Assembly (NCBI GenBank): GCA_050251715.1
Contig: JBFWMG010000011.1
Coordinates: 1-64,000, forward strand
Reading direction: 5' to 3'
Length of the DNA: 64,000 nt
Source: JBFWMG01 sp050251715
Lineage (GTDB): Bacteria; Desulfobacterota; Desulfovibrionia; Desulfovibrionales; Desulfovibrionaceae
How positions within the stretch are numbered: position 1 is the stretch's first letter; each line of letters begins with the position of its first letter. Made by a program: the position numbers and the translations under genes. The notes beneath the pieces were generated by a model. That model was not told the DNA's origin, did not search any database, and saw nothing but the letters and a program-made list of their open reading frames with translations. Below are positions 1 through 8,986 of the stretch, piece after piece.

Positions 1-55
1 CATCTCCCCCGCCAGCAGTTTTTGGGGAAAGAGTTAGGAGAGAGGATGGGGGTCC

Positions 56-133
56 GGGGGAAGGAGAGAGGAAAGGGAAAACCCCTTTTTATGCTTGGAA
101 AAAGGGGGTTTCCCTTTCCTCTCTCCTTCCCCC
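56..133. repeat. 35-bp inverted repeat (strong hairpin)
   Basis: Two purine/pyrimidine-rich arms of 35 bases (56-90 and 99-133) are complementary with a single mismatch around an 8-base loop. The arms carry the GGGGGAAGGAGAGAGG and AAACCCC type tracts. It lies downstream of the leftward operon that ends at 274 and could terminate transcription or protect 3' ends. Because it is perfect over so long a stretch it may also be a repetitive extragenic element. No T-tract specific for one strand is obvious beyond the arms themselves. Confidence 0.75.
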
Positions 134-170
134 GGGGCTTTGCCAGCAGCCTGGGCGCGCCGACGGCGCG

Positions 171-277
171 CTAGCGCATTTTAACATTGAAACAATGTTA
201 AAAGTTGAAATAATGAAGCATTATTTCAACAAAATGCATAAGAGCATCTAAACTTTTTCAAAGTTAAGATGCTCTAA
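171..277 (+). repeat. CTAG-bounded 107-bp three-hairpin repeat, copy A
   Basis: It starts CTAGCGCATTTT and ends AGATGCTCTAA. Inside are three inverted repeats: a 9-bp stem around AAA (177-197 region), a 12-bp stem around AAG (near 205-231), and a long terminal stem built from AGAGCATCT and AGATGCTCT (near 241-275). The same plan recurs at 23853, 26945, 40072 and 43683. The 3' end overlaps the TAG stop codon of the leftward PHP gene at 274-276. Confidence 0.9.
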
Positions 278-1161
278 TGGAAAATATGGGCAAAGGGCGC
301 GACCTGGGCGGCGGTCAGGCCGTGGTCGCCGGGCGCGATGGGGCGGCGGTCAGGGCGCGTCTTGACCGGATAGTGGCTGTCCGAGCCGCCCAGGATGGCC
401 AGCTTGTGCCGTTTGGCCATGTCCTGGGCCTGGTCCGCCAGCTCCGCGTCGGATTCCGGTCCCTTGTAGCCGTTGTGGCTGTAGGCGTACACGCCCTCGA
501 TGCCGTCGAGCCCCGCGTCGAGCATGGCCGCCAGATAGGGGCCGCGCCGCCTGGGCGCGGTCTGGAAGGGGTGCGCCCACACCGCGAACCCGCCCGCTGC
601 GCGCACCGTTTCCACGGCCCGGGCCGGATGCAGGGCCGCGACCCCGGCATCGTCCGGGATGTACAACCCCTCGTCGTGCAGATAGCGCATGGCATGCCCC
701 CACGACGCGAACAGCCCCATTTCCTCGGCCAGATACTTGGCGATGAAGATCTTTTGCGGGGTCTTGCCCGCATAGGCCCGGACCGCCTCGAAGGCCACGT
801 GGATGCCCCGCTTGCGCAGCCCGGCCAGGATGCGGCGGGACACGTGCTCGTAATTGCGCCGCAGCGTCTCGAACCGCGCCACAAGCCCGGCCAGCGCGGG
901 CGAGGCCAGATCCATGTCATAGCCTATGACGTGCGCGCCCCGGCAGGATATCTCCACGCCGAGCGCCAGCTTGACGCCCTTGCGCCGGGCATGGGCGTAC
1001 AACCCCTCGTCGGGCAGCTCGTCGTGGTCGCAGACGCCGATGCCCGCCAAGCCCCGGAAGGCCGCGATGTCCACGAGGCGGCGGGGCGGCAGGGCGCAGT
1101 CCTTGGAACGGCTGGTGTGGTTGTGCAGGTCGAAGGCGACCCCGGCATGGTGGCTGGCCAT
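274..1161 (-). CDS. PHP-domain metal-dependent phosphoesterase
   Basis: The 295-residue protein has the PHP signature in order: DLHNH at residues 11-15, GVCDHDE, GVEIS, WAHP and GSDSH near 259-263. These histidines and aspartates bind the catalytic metals in PHP phosphatases and polymerase-associated exonucleases. The fold predicts hydrolysis of a phosphoester such as a nucleotide or sugar phosphate. The substrate cannot be read from sequence. The ATG at 1161 was chosen because the PHP motif begins 10 residues later and the start lies 2 bases after the stop of the upstream regulator, so the two are probably translationally coupled. The TAG stop is contributed by the repeat ending at 277. It is the last gene of the sugar-phosphate operon. 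Confidence 0.88.
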   Translation of the reverse strand: MASHHAGVAFDLHNHTSRSKDCALPPRRLVDIAAFRGLAGIGVCDHDELPDEGLYAHARRKGVKLALGVEISCRGAHVIGYDMDLASPALAGLVARFETLRRNYEHVSRRILAGLRKRGIHVAFEAVRAYAGKTPQKIFIAKYLAEEMGLFASWGHAMRYLHDEGLYIPDDAGVAALHPARAVETVRAAGGFAVWAHPFQTAPRRRGPYLAAMLDAGLDGIEGVYAYSHNGYKGPESDAELADQAQDMAKRHKLAILGGSDSHYPVKTRPDRRPIAPGDHGLTAAQVAPFAHIFH

Positions 1162-1163
1162 GG

Positions 1164-2567
1164 CTACAACCCGAACTTTTTCATCTTGCGGTAAAAGGTG
1201 CGGCGGGGAATGCCCGACACGCGCGAGGCCTCGGACACGTTGCCCTCGGCGTTCCTGAGGTAGCACATGAGCTCCCGCTTCTCGAAATTGTCCATGATCC
1301 GCTCCTTGCGTGTATGAAAACCGCTGTCGCCGGATGTCTCGTGCGCCCCGTACGCCGGTACGGACGCGGCTCCGGGCGTCGCCCGCACGGGGCCGCTGCC
1401 GTTCCCGCCGTTGGCCGAGGGGCGCAGCGCCAGGTCGTCGGGGCGTATCTCGCCGTCGCGGCACAGGATGGCGGCGCGCTCGATCACGTTTTCCAGCTCG
1501 CGCACGTTGCCCGGCCAGTCGTACCCGGCCATGAGCGCCAGGGATTCCCGCGCGATGCCGCGTATCTTGCGGTTGAGCTTGGCCTCGGCCTTGGTCACGA
1601 AATGGTAGGCCAGGTAGGGGATGTCCTCCTTGCGCTCGCGCAGGGGCGGCAGGGTGATGGTGAAGGCGTTGAAACGGTAGAACAGGTCGCTGCGGAACCG
1701 CTCCGCCTGCACGCTTTCCTCCAGGTTGCGGTTGGTGGCCGCGATGACGCGCACGGTCACGTGCCGGGTCCGGGTCGAACCCACGCGGCGCACCTCGCCG
1801 GACTGGAGAAAGCGCAGCAGCTTGGCCTGCAACGCCACGTCCATGTCCCCTATCTCGTCCAGAAACAGCGTGCCGCCGTCCGCCTCTTCCACCAGCCCCT
1901 TGCGGTCCGCCTCGGCCCCGGTGAACGCCCCCTTCTTGTAGCCGAACAGCTCGCTTTCCATGAGCGACGGCGTGAGCGCCGTGCAGTTGATGGACACGAA
2001 GGGCCGGGCCTTGAGGTGGCTCTGCGCGTGGATGCTGCGCGCGGCCAGATCCTTGCCCGTGCCCGTCTCGCCGAGCAGCAGCACCGAGGTGGGCGTGGGC
2101 GCCACCCGTTCGATGAGATCCTGCATCTCCAGTATGGCCGAAGACTTGCCCACGACGGTCGCCTCCTCGCCAAAAATGGCGTCCACCTCGCGCCGCGCCG
2201 CGCGGTAGCGGCCCTCGTAGCGGCCCAGCTTGCGCAGGGCCACCGAGAACAACCGCAGCAGCCGCGCGCCCACGCCCTCCAGCACCAGCGCCCCGGCGGG
2301 CTTGCTCCGTTCAAGGTATCCGGTCATGGCCGCGTCGTTGGTGGCGTTGATGAGCACGTCCAGGGTGGCCGCGCCCCCGAAATCACCCAGGCAGCTCACC
2401 AGGGGCACGTTCATGTCCCGGGCAAGGGCCAGGCTTTCGGGCGCGCAGGACGGGTCGAGGATGCAGGCCACGCGCACGCCATGCACGGCCCCCAGCGCCT
2501 CAAGAAAGGAGCCGCACTTCCTGCCCGATCCCGCGACCAGCACCTTGATGTTCATTTCCTTCCACAT
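1164..2567 (-). CDS. Sigma-54-dependent activator with Rossmann-like N-terminal domain
   Basis: The 467-residue regulator has three parts. Residues 7-110 look like a dinucleotide-binding (Rossmann) domain: a beta strand into a glycine-rich VAGSG turn, then strands ending in ILDPS and LINATNDAA. Residues 137-375 are the AAA+ domain, with Walker A GETGTGKD near 166-173 and the sigma-54 contact GAFTGA at 213-218. The C-terminus from about 425 is a Fis-type helix-turn-helix. No response-regulator, PAS or GAF sensor is present, so the N-terminal domain is the likely sensor. The start at 2567 follows GGGAGGCGT. An ATG 12 bases downstream is also possible. Its place at the end of a glycolysis/pentose operon suggests it senses NAD(H) or a sugar phosphate and acts on the sigma-54 promoter at 9291-9306. 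That link is inference. Confidence 0.85.
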   Translation of the reverse strand: MWKEMNIKVLVAGSGRKCGSFLEALGAVHGVRVACILDPSCAPESLALARDMNVPLVSCLGDFGGAATLDVLINATNDAAMTGYLERSKPAGALVLEGVGARLLRLFSVALRKLGRYEGRYRAARREVDAIFGEEATVVGKSSAILEMQDLIERVAPTPTSVLLLGETGTGKDLAARSIHAQSHLKARPFVSINCTALTPSLMESELFGYKKGAFTGAEADRKGLVEEADGGTLFLDEIGDMDVALQAKLLRFLQSGEVRRVGSTRTRHVTVRVIAATNRNLEESVQAERFRSDLFYRFNAFTITLPPLRERKEDIPYLAYHFVTKAEAKLNRKIRGIARESLALMAGYDWPGNVRELENVIERAAILCRDGEIRPDDLALRPSANGGNGSGPVRATPGAASVPAYGAHETSGDSGFHTRKERIMDNFEKRELMCYLRNAEGNVSEASRVSGIPRRTFYRKMKKFGL

Positions 2568-2646
2568 ACGCCTCCCGGCAGGGCTGCCCGAGCGGCCTCC
2601 CGTGCCGGTTGTGCCCGGTATGGAACGGTTCCGCCCCGGCGCCGTG

Positions 2647-3663
2647 CTACATGCCCTGCGCGCCCTCCGCCATATGAGCGACCTTGCGGACAAGCCGGAG
2701 CAGTTGGTTCGTGAAACCGGACTCGTTGTCGTACCAGATGATGACCTTGGCCAGGCGGTCGCGCATCACCGAGGTGCACAGGCCGTCCACCACGCCCGCG
2801 TAGGTGGTGCCTATGTAGTCGGAAGAGACCAGGGGCTCGTCGCTGTAGCCCATGATGCCCGCGAACCGCTCCGTGGCCGCCCGCCTGAGCACCTCGTTGA
2901 TTTCGTGCGCGCTCGTGTCCCGGCCCAGCTCCACGGTCAGGTCCACCAGCGACCCGTCCGGCGTGGGCACCCGCACCGCCATGCCGTCCAGGCGGCCCGC
3001 GAGCGCGGGGATGACCTGGGCCACGGCCTTGGCCGCGCCCGTGGTCGTGGGCAGCATGTTCACCGCCGCCGCCCGCGCCCGCCGCAGATCCTTGTGCGTG
3101 CCGTCCAGGATGCGCTGGCTCATGGTGTAGGCGTGGATGGTGGTCATGAGCCCCCGCTCGACGCCAAAGGCCTCGTGCAGGGCCAGGGCCACCGGCGCCA
3201 GGCAGTTGGTGGTGCAGGACGCGTTGGAGATGATGCGGTCTTCGGCCAGCAGCTCATGGTCGTTGACGCCCATGACGATGGTCCGGTCCGGGTTCTGGCC
3301 CGGAGCGGAAATGACCACCTTGCCGCAGCCGCTGGCCAGCATGGCCTCGCAGCTTGCCCGGTCGCGGAACGCGCCCGTGCTCTCCACCACGATGTCCACG
3401 CCCAGGTCGCCCCATTGCCACGCGCCGGGCTTGCCGCGCACCACGCGCACCCGCCTGCCGCCCACGGTAAAGCCGTCCCCGTCCGCCTCGACCGTGCCCG
3501 TGAACCGGCCATGCACGGAATCGTAGCGCAGCAGGTGGGCCAGCTGGGCGTTGTCCGCCCGCGCGTTGACCGCCACAAGCTCCAGCCCGGTTTCCCCGGC
3601 CAACAGGCGGGTCAGATAGCGCCCTATGCGGCCAAACCCGTTCAATCCTATGCGTACCGGCAT
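2647..3663 (-). CDS. gap: Glyceraldehyde-3-phosphate dehydrogenase
   Basis: The 338-residue enzyme oxidises glyceraldehyde-3-phosphate to 1,3-bisphosphoglycerate. It has the N-terminal NGFGRIGR nucleotide-binding loop at 8-15, the active-site SNASCTTNC with catalytic Cys150, and the C-terminal WYDNESG. The start at 3663 is preceded by AAGGAG. At the end of the second beta strand, where NAD-specific enzymes have Asn-Asp, this protein has Asn-Ala (residues 33-34), so cofactor preference may be relaxed towards NADP. It lies in the sugar-phosphate operon, 190 bases after rpe. No separate promoter was recognised in that gap. Confidence 0.96.
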   Translation of the reverse strand: MPVRIGLNGFGRIGRYLTRLLAGETGLELVAVNARADNAQLAHLLRYDSVHGRFTGTVEADGDGFTVGGRRVRVVRGKPGAWQWGDLGVDIVVESTGAFRDRASCEAMLASGCGKVVISAPGQNPDRTIVMGVNDHELLAEDRIISNASCTTNCLAPVALALHEAFGVERGLMTTIHAYTMSQRILDGTHKDLRRARAAAVNMLPTTTGAAKAVAQVIPALAGRLDGMAVRVPTPDGSLVDLTVELGRDTSAHEINEVLRRAATERFAGIMGYSDEPLVSSDYIGTTYAGVVDGLCTSVMRDRLAKVIIWYDNESGFTNQLLRLVRKVAHMAEGAQGM

Positions 3664-3853
3664 GTGCGTTCTCCTTGTTGCGCCCCTGGGAGCGCGGCGT
3701 GCGCCCGGCCCTGCCTCACGGCACGTACCCACGCTACACATCCCGCAACCCTGGGCATACTGTTTTTCAGTGAATGGCCGATTGGTTCCATCGTCGGTCA
3801 ATGGCGCACGGGGCGCCCTCCACGCCAACCGCCCGCCGCCCGTATTCCGCCGT

Positions 3854-4522
3854 TTACCCGACGGCGCGGGCAAAGGCCTGCAACCGCTCGCCATAGGGCG
3901 GATGCCCGAAAAACGCCGAGCCGGACACCAGCACGTCCGCGCCCGCCGCGACCAGCGCCCCGGCGTTGTCCAGCGTGACGCCCCCGTCCACCTGGATGCG
4001 CGTGCCCGCGTTCACGGCGGCGATCATGGCGCGCAGCGCGCGCACCTTGTCCAGGCAGAAGGGAATGAAGGCCTGCCCCCCGAAGCCGGGGTTCACGCTC
4101 ATGACCAGCACCATGTCCAGCTGGGGCAGCAGATAGCGCACCGCGTCCAGCGGGGTGTGGGGGTTGAGCGCCACGGCGGCCTGCGCGCCCAGCCGCCGGA
4201 TTTCGGCCACGGTGCGTTCCAGGTGCGTTTCCGCCTCGGCATGCACGCAGATCAGGTCCGCGCCCGCGTCCACAAAGGCGCGGACAAAGCGCCCCGGCTC
4301 GCGGATCATCAGGTGCACGTCGAAAAACAGGCCCGAATCCTTGCGGCACGCCTGGATCACGGGCGGGCCAAAGGTGATGTTGGGCACAAAGCGCCCGTCC
4401 ATCACGTCCCAATGCACCCACTCCAGGCCCGCCGCCTCCAGCGCGTTGAGCTCGTCGCCGATGCGGCTGAAGTCCGAGGAAAGAAGCGACGGGGAAAGAA
4501 TCATGGTGTGTTGCGATGTCAC
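3854..4522 (-). CDS. rpe: Ribulose-phosphate 3-epimerase
   Basis: The 222-residue TIM-barrel enzyme interconverts ribulose-5-phosphate and xylulose-5-phosphate. Family motifs are visible: LSPSLLSSDF near the start, HWDVMDGRFVPN, DVHLM, MSVNPGFGGQ and the phosphate-binding VDGG and SGSAFF segments. Length is normal for Rpe. A GTG at 4522 was chosen as start because GGGAGG sits 6 bases upstream. The ATG at 4504, which begins at MILSPS, is the alternative. It starts 31 bases after the stop of fba, in one operon with pgk and tkt. Confidence 0.95.
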   Translation of the reverse strand: MTSQHTMILSPSLLSSDFSRIGDELNALEAAGLEWVHWDVMDGRFVPNITFGPPVIQACRKDSGLFFDVHLMIREPGRFVRAFVDAGADLICVHAEAETHLERTVAEIRRLGAQAAVALNPHTPLDAVRYLLPQLDMVLVMSVNPGFGGQAFIPFCLDKVRALRAMIAAVNAGTRIQVDGGVTLDNAGALVAAGADVLVSGSAFFGHPPYGERLQAFARAVG

Positions 4523-4553
4523 GGGTGCCTCCCTGTGGGGCGCGCCGGGCGCG

Positions 4554-5618
4554 TCAGTTGATGTTGGGAGCCAGTTCGCCCGCAGCGTACCGCGCGGCCA
4601 TGGCGTCCAGGGACAGGGGGCGCAGCGATTCCGCCCACCCGGCGGACCCAAAGGCCAGAAACCGCTCCCGGCAGACCTCCTTCATGGCCGCCACGGCCTC
4701 GGCCAAAAACTTGCGCGGATCGAAGTTGGCGGCGTGCCGGGACAGGTGCCTGCGCACCGCGCCCGTGGCGGCCAGGCGCAGGTCCGTGTCGATGTTCACC
4801 TTGCGGACCCCGTGCTTGATGCCTTCCTGGATCTGGCGCACCGGCACGCCGTAGGTCCGGGGCAGGTCGCCGCCGCAGGCGTTGATGATCGCCAGCCACT
4901 CCTGGGGCACGCTGGACGAGCCGTGCATGACCAGATGGGTGTCGGGGATGCGCTCATGGATGGCTTTTATGCGGTCGATGGCCAGGATGTCGCCCGTGGG
5001 CGGGCGGGAGAACTTGTACGCGCCGTGGCTGGTGCCGATGGCGATGGCCAGGGCGTCCACCCCGGTCCGCCGCACGAAGTCGGCGGCCTGTTCGGGATCG
5101 GTGAGCATCTGCTCCCTGGTCAGCGCGCCTTCCGCGCCCACGCCGTCCTCCTTGCCCGCGCGCGCGGTCTCCAGCGACCCCAGCACCCCGAGTTCGCCTT
5201 CCACGGACACGCCGCAGGCATGGGCCATGTCCGTCACCGTGCGGGTCTTGTCCACGTTGTAGGCGTAGTCCGAGGGCGTCTTGGCGTCCTCGCGCAGGGA
5301 ACCGTCCATCATGACCGAGGTGAACCCGCTCTGGATGGACTGCGCGCACACGCCCGGCGACGCGCCGTGGTCCTGGTGCAGGCACAGCGGCACGTGCGGC
5401 CACTCCTCCACGGCGGCGGCCACCAGATGGCGCAAAAACGCCGCGCCCGCGTATTGCCGCGCCCCGGCGGAGCTCTGCACGATGACCGGGCTGCGGGTCT
5501 CGTGCGCGGCCTCCATGATCGCCCGCATCTGTTCCATGTTGTTCACGTTGAAGGCGGCCACGCCGTACCGGTTCGCGGCGGCGTGGTCCAAAAGCTGGCG
5601 CAGTGTTATCAGGCCCAT
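4554..5618 (-). CDS. fba: Class II fructose-bisphosphate aldolase
   Basis: The 354-residue zinc aldolase condenses dihydroxyacetone phosphate with glyceraldehyde-3-phosphate, or with erythrose-4-phosphate in Calvin-type subfamilies. Evidence is the GVAAFNVNN start region, zinc-ligand HQDHG, the GVSVEGELG segment, GTSHGAYKF, MHGSSSVP and VRKVNIDTD. The length and motifs fit the CbbA/FbaA subtype found in Calvin-cycle operons. The start at 5618 has AAGGAGGAGGCC directly upstream. It sits between pgk and rpe in the same leftward operon. Confidence 0.95.
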   Translation of the reverse strand: MGLITLRQLLDHAAANRYGVAAFNVNNMEQMRAIMEAAHETRSPVIVQSSAGARQYAGAAFLRHLVAAAVEEWPHVPLCLHQDHGASPGVCAQSIQSGFTSVMMDGSLREDAKTPSDYAYNVDKTRTVTDMAHACGVSVEGELGVLGSLETARAGKEDGVGAEGALTREQMLTDPEQAADFVRRTGVDALAIAIGTSHGAYKFSRPPTGDILAIDRIKAIHERIPDTHLVMHGSSSVPQEWLAIINACGGDLPRTYGVPVRQIQEGIKHGVRKVNIDTDLRLAATGAVRRHLSRHAANFDPRKFLAEAVAAMKEVCRERFLAFGSAGWAESLRPLSLDAMAARYAAGELAPNIN

Positions 5619-5702
5619 GGCCTCCTCCTTGTTTTTGCAGTGGGCCACGCCCGTTGCGGACGGCCCGTGGTGTCTCGATCGGCGCCGGTGGTGCGCCACG
5701 CT

Positions 5703-6896
5703 TCAGGCCACCGTGGCCAGGGCGGCGGCCCGCTGGGCCAGCATGGCCACGGCGGGCAGCGGGCGGCCCTGCAACAATTCCAGAAACGCCCCGCCGCCCG
5801 TGGAAATGTAGGAAATGCCCTGCCCCACCCCAAAGCGCTCCACGGCGGCCAGGGTGTCGCCGCCCCCGGCGATGGAAAAGCCCGCCGACGCGGCCACGGC
5901 CTCGGCCAGCACACGGGTGCCCTCGCCAAAATGTTCGAACTCGAAGACGCCCACGGGTCCGTTCCAGACCACGGTGGCCGACCAGTGCACGATGGAGGCG
6001 TACAGGGCGGCGGTCTCCGGGCCGATGTCGAGGATCATCTCCCCGGGCCGCAGCCCGTCCGGTTTCCTGTGGACGCCGCAGGCCCACGGGGCCAGCGTGG
6101 TGGCGCACACCACGTCCACGGGCAAGGGCACCCGCACGCCCCGCTCGCGGGCCGCAGTCAGGATGGCGGCGGCCTCGGCCACGAATTCCGGCTCATGCAG
6201 CGACGCGGCCACGTCATGCCCCATGGCCGCCAGGAAGGTGTTGGCGATGCCGCCTCCCAGGATGAGCGTGTCCACCTTGTCCAGCAGCGCATGGAGCACC
6301 GGCAGCTTGGTCGAGACCTTTGAGCCGCCGACAATGGCGGTCACGGGCCTGGCCGGAGACGCCAGCGCCCGGCCCAGGGTGGCAAGCTCGGCATGGAGCA
6401 GCGGTCCCGCGCACGCCATGGGCGCGAAACGGGCGACCGCGTGGGTCGAGGCATGCGCCCGGTGCGCCGTGCCGAACGCGTCCATGACGAAATGGTCGCA
6501 GAGCGCGGCCATCCGCCTGCCCAAGGCCTCGCTGTCCGCCTTTTCACCCACGTTGAAGCGCACGTTCTCGCACAGGGCCACCTCGCCGGGCGCAAGGGGA
6601 AAACCGTCCAGCCAATGCGGATGAAAGGCCACGGGCATATCCAGCAGCTCCGACAGCCTGCGCGCCACAGGGCGCAACGAGAAGGTCTCCTCGCACCGCC
6701 CCTCCCTGGGGCGGCCCAGGTGCGACAGCAGCGCCACGCCAGCGCCCTTTTCCAGGGCGTGGCGGATGGTGGGCACCGCGGCCCGGATGCGGGCGTCACT
6801 GCCCACGCGGCCCTCCTCCATGGGCACGTTGAAATCCTCGCGCACGAGCACGCGTTTGCCGTCCATATCCACGTCGCTCATGGTGATGTAGTCCAT
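5703..6896 (-). CDS. pgk: Phosphoglycerate kinase
   Basis: The 397-residue kinase transfers phosphate between 1,3-bisphosphoglycerate and ADP. The signature KRVLVREDFNVP is near residue 13. SHLGRP, the substrate-binding histidine region, AIVGGSKVSTK, LILGGGIANTF, WNGPVGVFE and the C-terminal STGGGAFLELL follow in the normal order. The start at 6896 has GGGAGGAGAC upstream. It follows tkt by 56 bases and is followed by fba after 84 bases. With gap it completes the lower glycolytic part of the operon. Confidence 0.97.
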   Translation of the reverse strand: MDYITMSDVDMDGKRVLVREDFNVPMEEGRVGSDARIRAAVPTIRHALEKGAGVALLSHLGRPREGRCEETFSLRPVARRLSELLDMPVAFHPHWLDGFPLAPGEVALCENVRFNVGEKADSEALGRRMAALCDHFVMDAFGTAHRAHASTHAVARFAPMACAGPLLHAELATLGRALASPARPVTAIVGGSKVSTKLPVLHALLDKVDTLILGGGIANTFLAAMGHDVAASLHEPEFVAEAAAILTAARERGVRVPLPVDVVCATTLAPWACGVHRKPDGLRPGEMILDIGPETAALYASIVHWSATVVWNGPVGVFEFEHFGEGTRVLAEAVAASAGFSIAGGGDTLAAVERFGVGQGISYISTGGGAFLELLQGRPLPAVAMLAQRAAALATVA

Positions 6897-6952
6897 GTCT
6901 CCTCCCTGGATGGTTCCCGCCAAGGCCGCCCCCCCGCCCCGGCAATCCGCTG

Positions 6953-8959
6953 TCAGCCCCTGGCCCGCAGCGTGGCCCGCACGGCATCCGCCACGCCGGA
7001 CGGGGTGATGCCGAAATGATCGAAAAGCACCTTGCCCGGCGCGGACTCGCCAAAGCGGTCCAGGCCGACCACGCGGCCCGCAAGCCCCACATAGCGGCCC
7101 CAACCGGCGGTGCTGCCCGCCTCCACGGCCACGCGGGCCGTGATGTCCGGCGGCAGGACGCTGTTCATATAGATGGCGTCCTGCGCCTCGAACGCCTCCA
7201 GGCAGGGCATGGACACCACGCGCACCGCAATGCCCTCGCCGTGCAGGACGCGGGCCGCGTCCATGGCCACGCCCACCTCCGATCCCGTGGCCATGATGAT
7301 GGCCTGGGGCGAGGGGCCGAAATCCGCCAGCACGTAGCCGCCGCGCGCGATGGCTGCCAGCGTCCGCCCGTCCCGCTGCTGGTGGGGCAGGGTCTGGCGC
7401 GAGAAGATCAGCGCGCTGGGGCCGTCGCCCCGCTCCAGGGCGGCCTTCCAGGCCACGGCGGACTCCACCGCGTCGCAGGGCCGCCAGACCCGCAGGTTGG
7501 GGATCAGCCGCAACGACGCCACATGCTCGATGGGCTGGTGCGTGGGGCCGTCCTCGCCCACGCCGATGGAGTCGTGGGTGAACACATAGACGGCGCGCAG
7601 CCGTTGCAGGGCGGCCATGCGGATGGCGTTGCGGCAGTAGTCCGAAAACACCAGGAAGGTGCCGCCGTAGGGGATGAACCCGCCGTGCAGGGCCATGCCG
7701 TTCATCATGGCGGCCATGGCGAACTCGCGCACGCCGAAATTGACATAGTTGCCGCCGGGATCAACGGCCGTGACGGTCTTCGCCCCCGACCAGCGGGTCA
7801 GGTTGGATCCCGCCAGGTCCGCCGAGCCGCCGACCAGTTCCGGCAGATACGGGGCATACCCTTCTATGGCCCGCTGCGACGCCTTGCGCGTGGCCAGCGA
7901 CTCGCCCGCCCCGTCCGTGGCCGTGATGAACGCCTGCGCGACCGTGTGGAAATCCTGGGGCAACGTTCCGGCCATGCGGCGGTTGAATTCAAGGGCCAGG
8001 TCGGGATAGGCGGCCTCATAGGCGGCGAACGCCTTGTTCCAGACCTCTTCGGCCTTGGCCCCGCGCAGCCGGGCGTCCCAGGCCGAGGCCACGTCCTCGG
8101 GGATGGCGAACGGGGGATGGGGCCAGCCCATGGCCTCCCTGGCCGAGGCGATCTCCTGCTCGCCCAGAGGCGCGCCGTGGCACTTGGCCGTGCCGCAGAC
8201 CGAGGGCGCACCGTGCCCGATGACCGTTTTGCAGCACACCAGGCTGGGCCTGTCCGTGACGGCGCGCGCCTCCTGCAAGGCCTTCTTGACCGCCTGGGGA
8301 TCGTGGCCGTCCACGCCGCGCACCACATGCCAGCCATAGGCCTCGAACCGGCCCGGCGTGTTGTCCGTGAACCACCCGTCCACGAGGCCATCGATGGAAA
8401 TGCCGTTGTCGTCGTACAGGGCCACGAGCTTGCCCAGCCGCATGGTGCCCGCCAGGGAGCACGCCTCGTGCGAGAGCCCTTCCATCATGCAGCCGTCGCC
8501 CATGAACACGTAGGTGTAGTGGTCGATGATGGCGTGGTCGGCGCGGTTGTAGCGGGCGGCCAGCATGGATTCGGCGAGCGCCATGCCCACAGCCGCGGCA
8601 ATGCCCTGCCCCAGCGGCCCGGACGTGCTTTCCACGCCCGGCGTGACGCCGTATTCGGGATGGCCGGGCGTGCGCGAGCCGAGTTGCCGGAACCGCTTGA
8701 TGTCCTCGATGCCCAGGTCGTACCCGGTGAGGTGCAGCACGGCGTACAACAGCATGGAGCCGTGGCCGTTGGACAACACGAAGCGGTCCCTGTTGGGCCA
8801 GGCGGGATTGGCCGGGTTGTGGATCAGGAAATCGTTGAACAGCACTTGGGCGATGTCGGCCATGCCCAGCGGCGCGCCGGGATGGCCGGAATGGGCGTGC
8901 TCCACGGCGTCCATGGCGAGCGCGCGGATGGCGTTGGCGCAGGTGCGTCTGTCAGACAT
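6953..8959 (-). CDS. tkt: Transketolase
   Basis: The 668-residue thiamine-diphosphate enzyme transfers two-carbon units between sugar phosphates in the pentose phosphate and Calvin-type pathways. Seen are the N-terminal HSGHPGAPLG motif, the ThDP-binding GDGCMMEG, DDNGISIDG, the pyrimidine-domain FGVREFAM, and THDSIGVGEDGPTHQP. Length is normal for a single-chain transketolase. The start at 8959 is preceded by CCAGGAGGATACC. The gene follows a 43-residue ORF by 27 bases and heads the recognised enzyme genes of the operon. Confidence 0.97.
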   Translation of the reverse strand: MSDRRTCANAIRALAMDAVEHAHSGHPGAPLGMADIAQVLFNDFLIHNPANPAWPNRDRFVLSNGHGSMLLYAVLHLTGYDLGIEDIKRFRQLGSRTPGHPEYGVTPGVESTSGPLGQGIAAAVGMALAESMLAARYNRADHAIIDHYTYVFMGDGCMMEGLSHEACSLAGTMRLGKLVALYDDNGISIDGLVDGWFTDNTPGRFEAYGWHVVRGVDGHDPQAVKKALQEARAVTDRPSLVCCKTVIGHGAPSVCGTAKCHGAPLGEQEIASAREAMGWPHPPFAIPEDVASAWDARLRGAKAEEVWNKAFAAYEAAYPDLALEFNRRMAGTLPQDFHTVAQAFITATDGAGESLATRKASQRAIEGYAPYLPELVGGSADLAGSNLTRWSGAKTVTAVDPGGNYVNFGVREFAMAAMMNGMALHGGFIPYGGTFLVFSDYCRNAIRMAALQRLRAVYVFTHDSIGVGEDGPTHQPIEHVASLRLIPNLRVWRPCDAVESAVAWKAALERGDGPSALIFSRQTLPHQQRDGRTLAAIARGGYVLADFGPSPQAIIMATGSEVGVAMDAARVLHGEGIAVRVVSMPCLEAFEAQDAIYMNSVLPPDITARVAVEAGSTAGWGRYVGLAGRVVGLDRFGESAPGKVLFDHFGITPSGVADAVRATLRARG

Positions 8960-8986
8960 GGTATCCTCCTGGTCGTTCGGGTTGCG

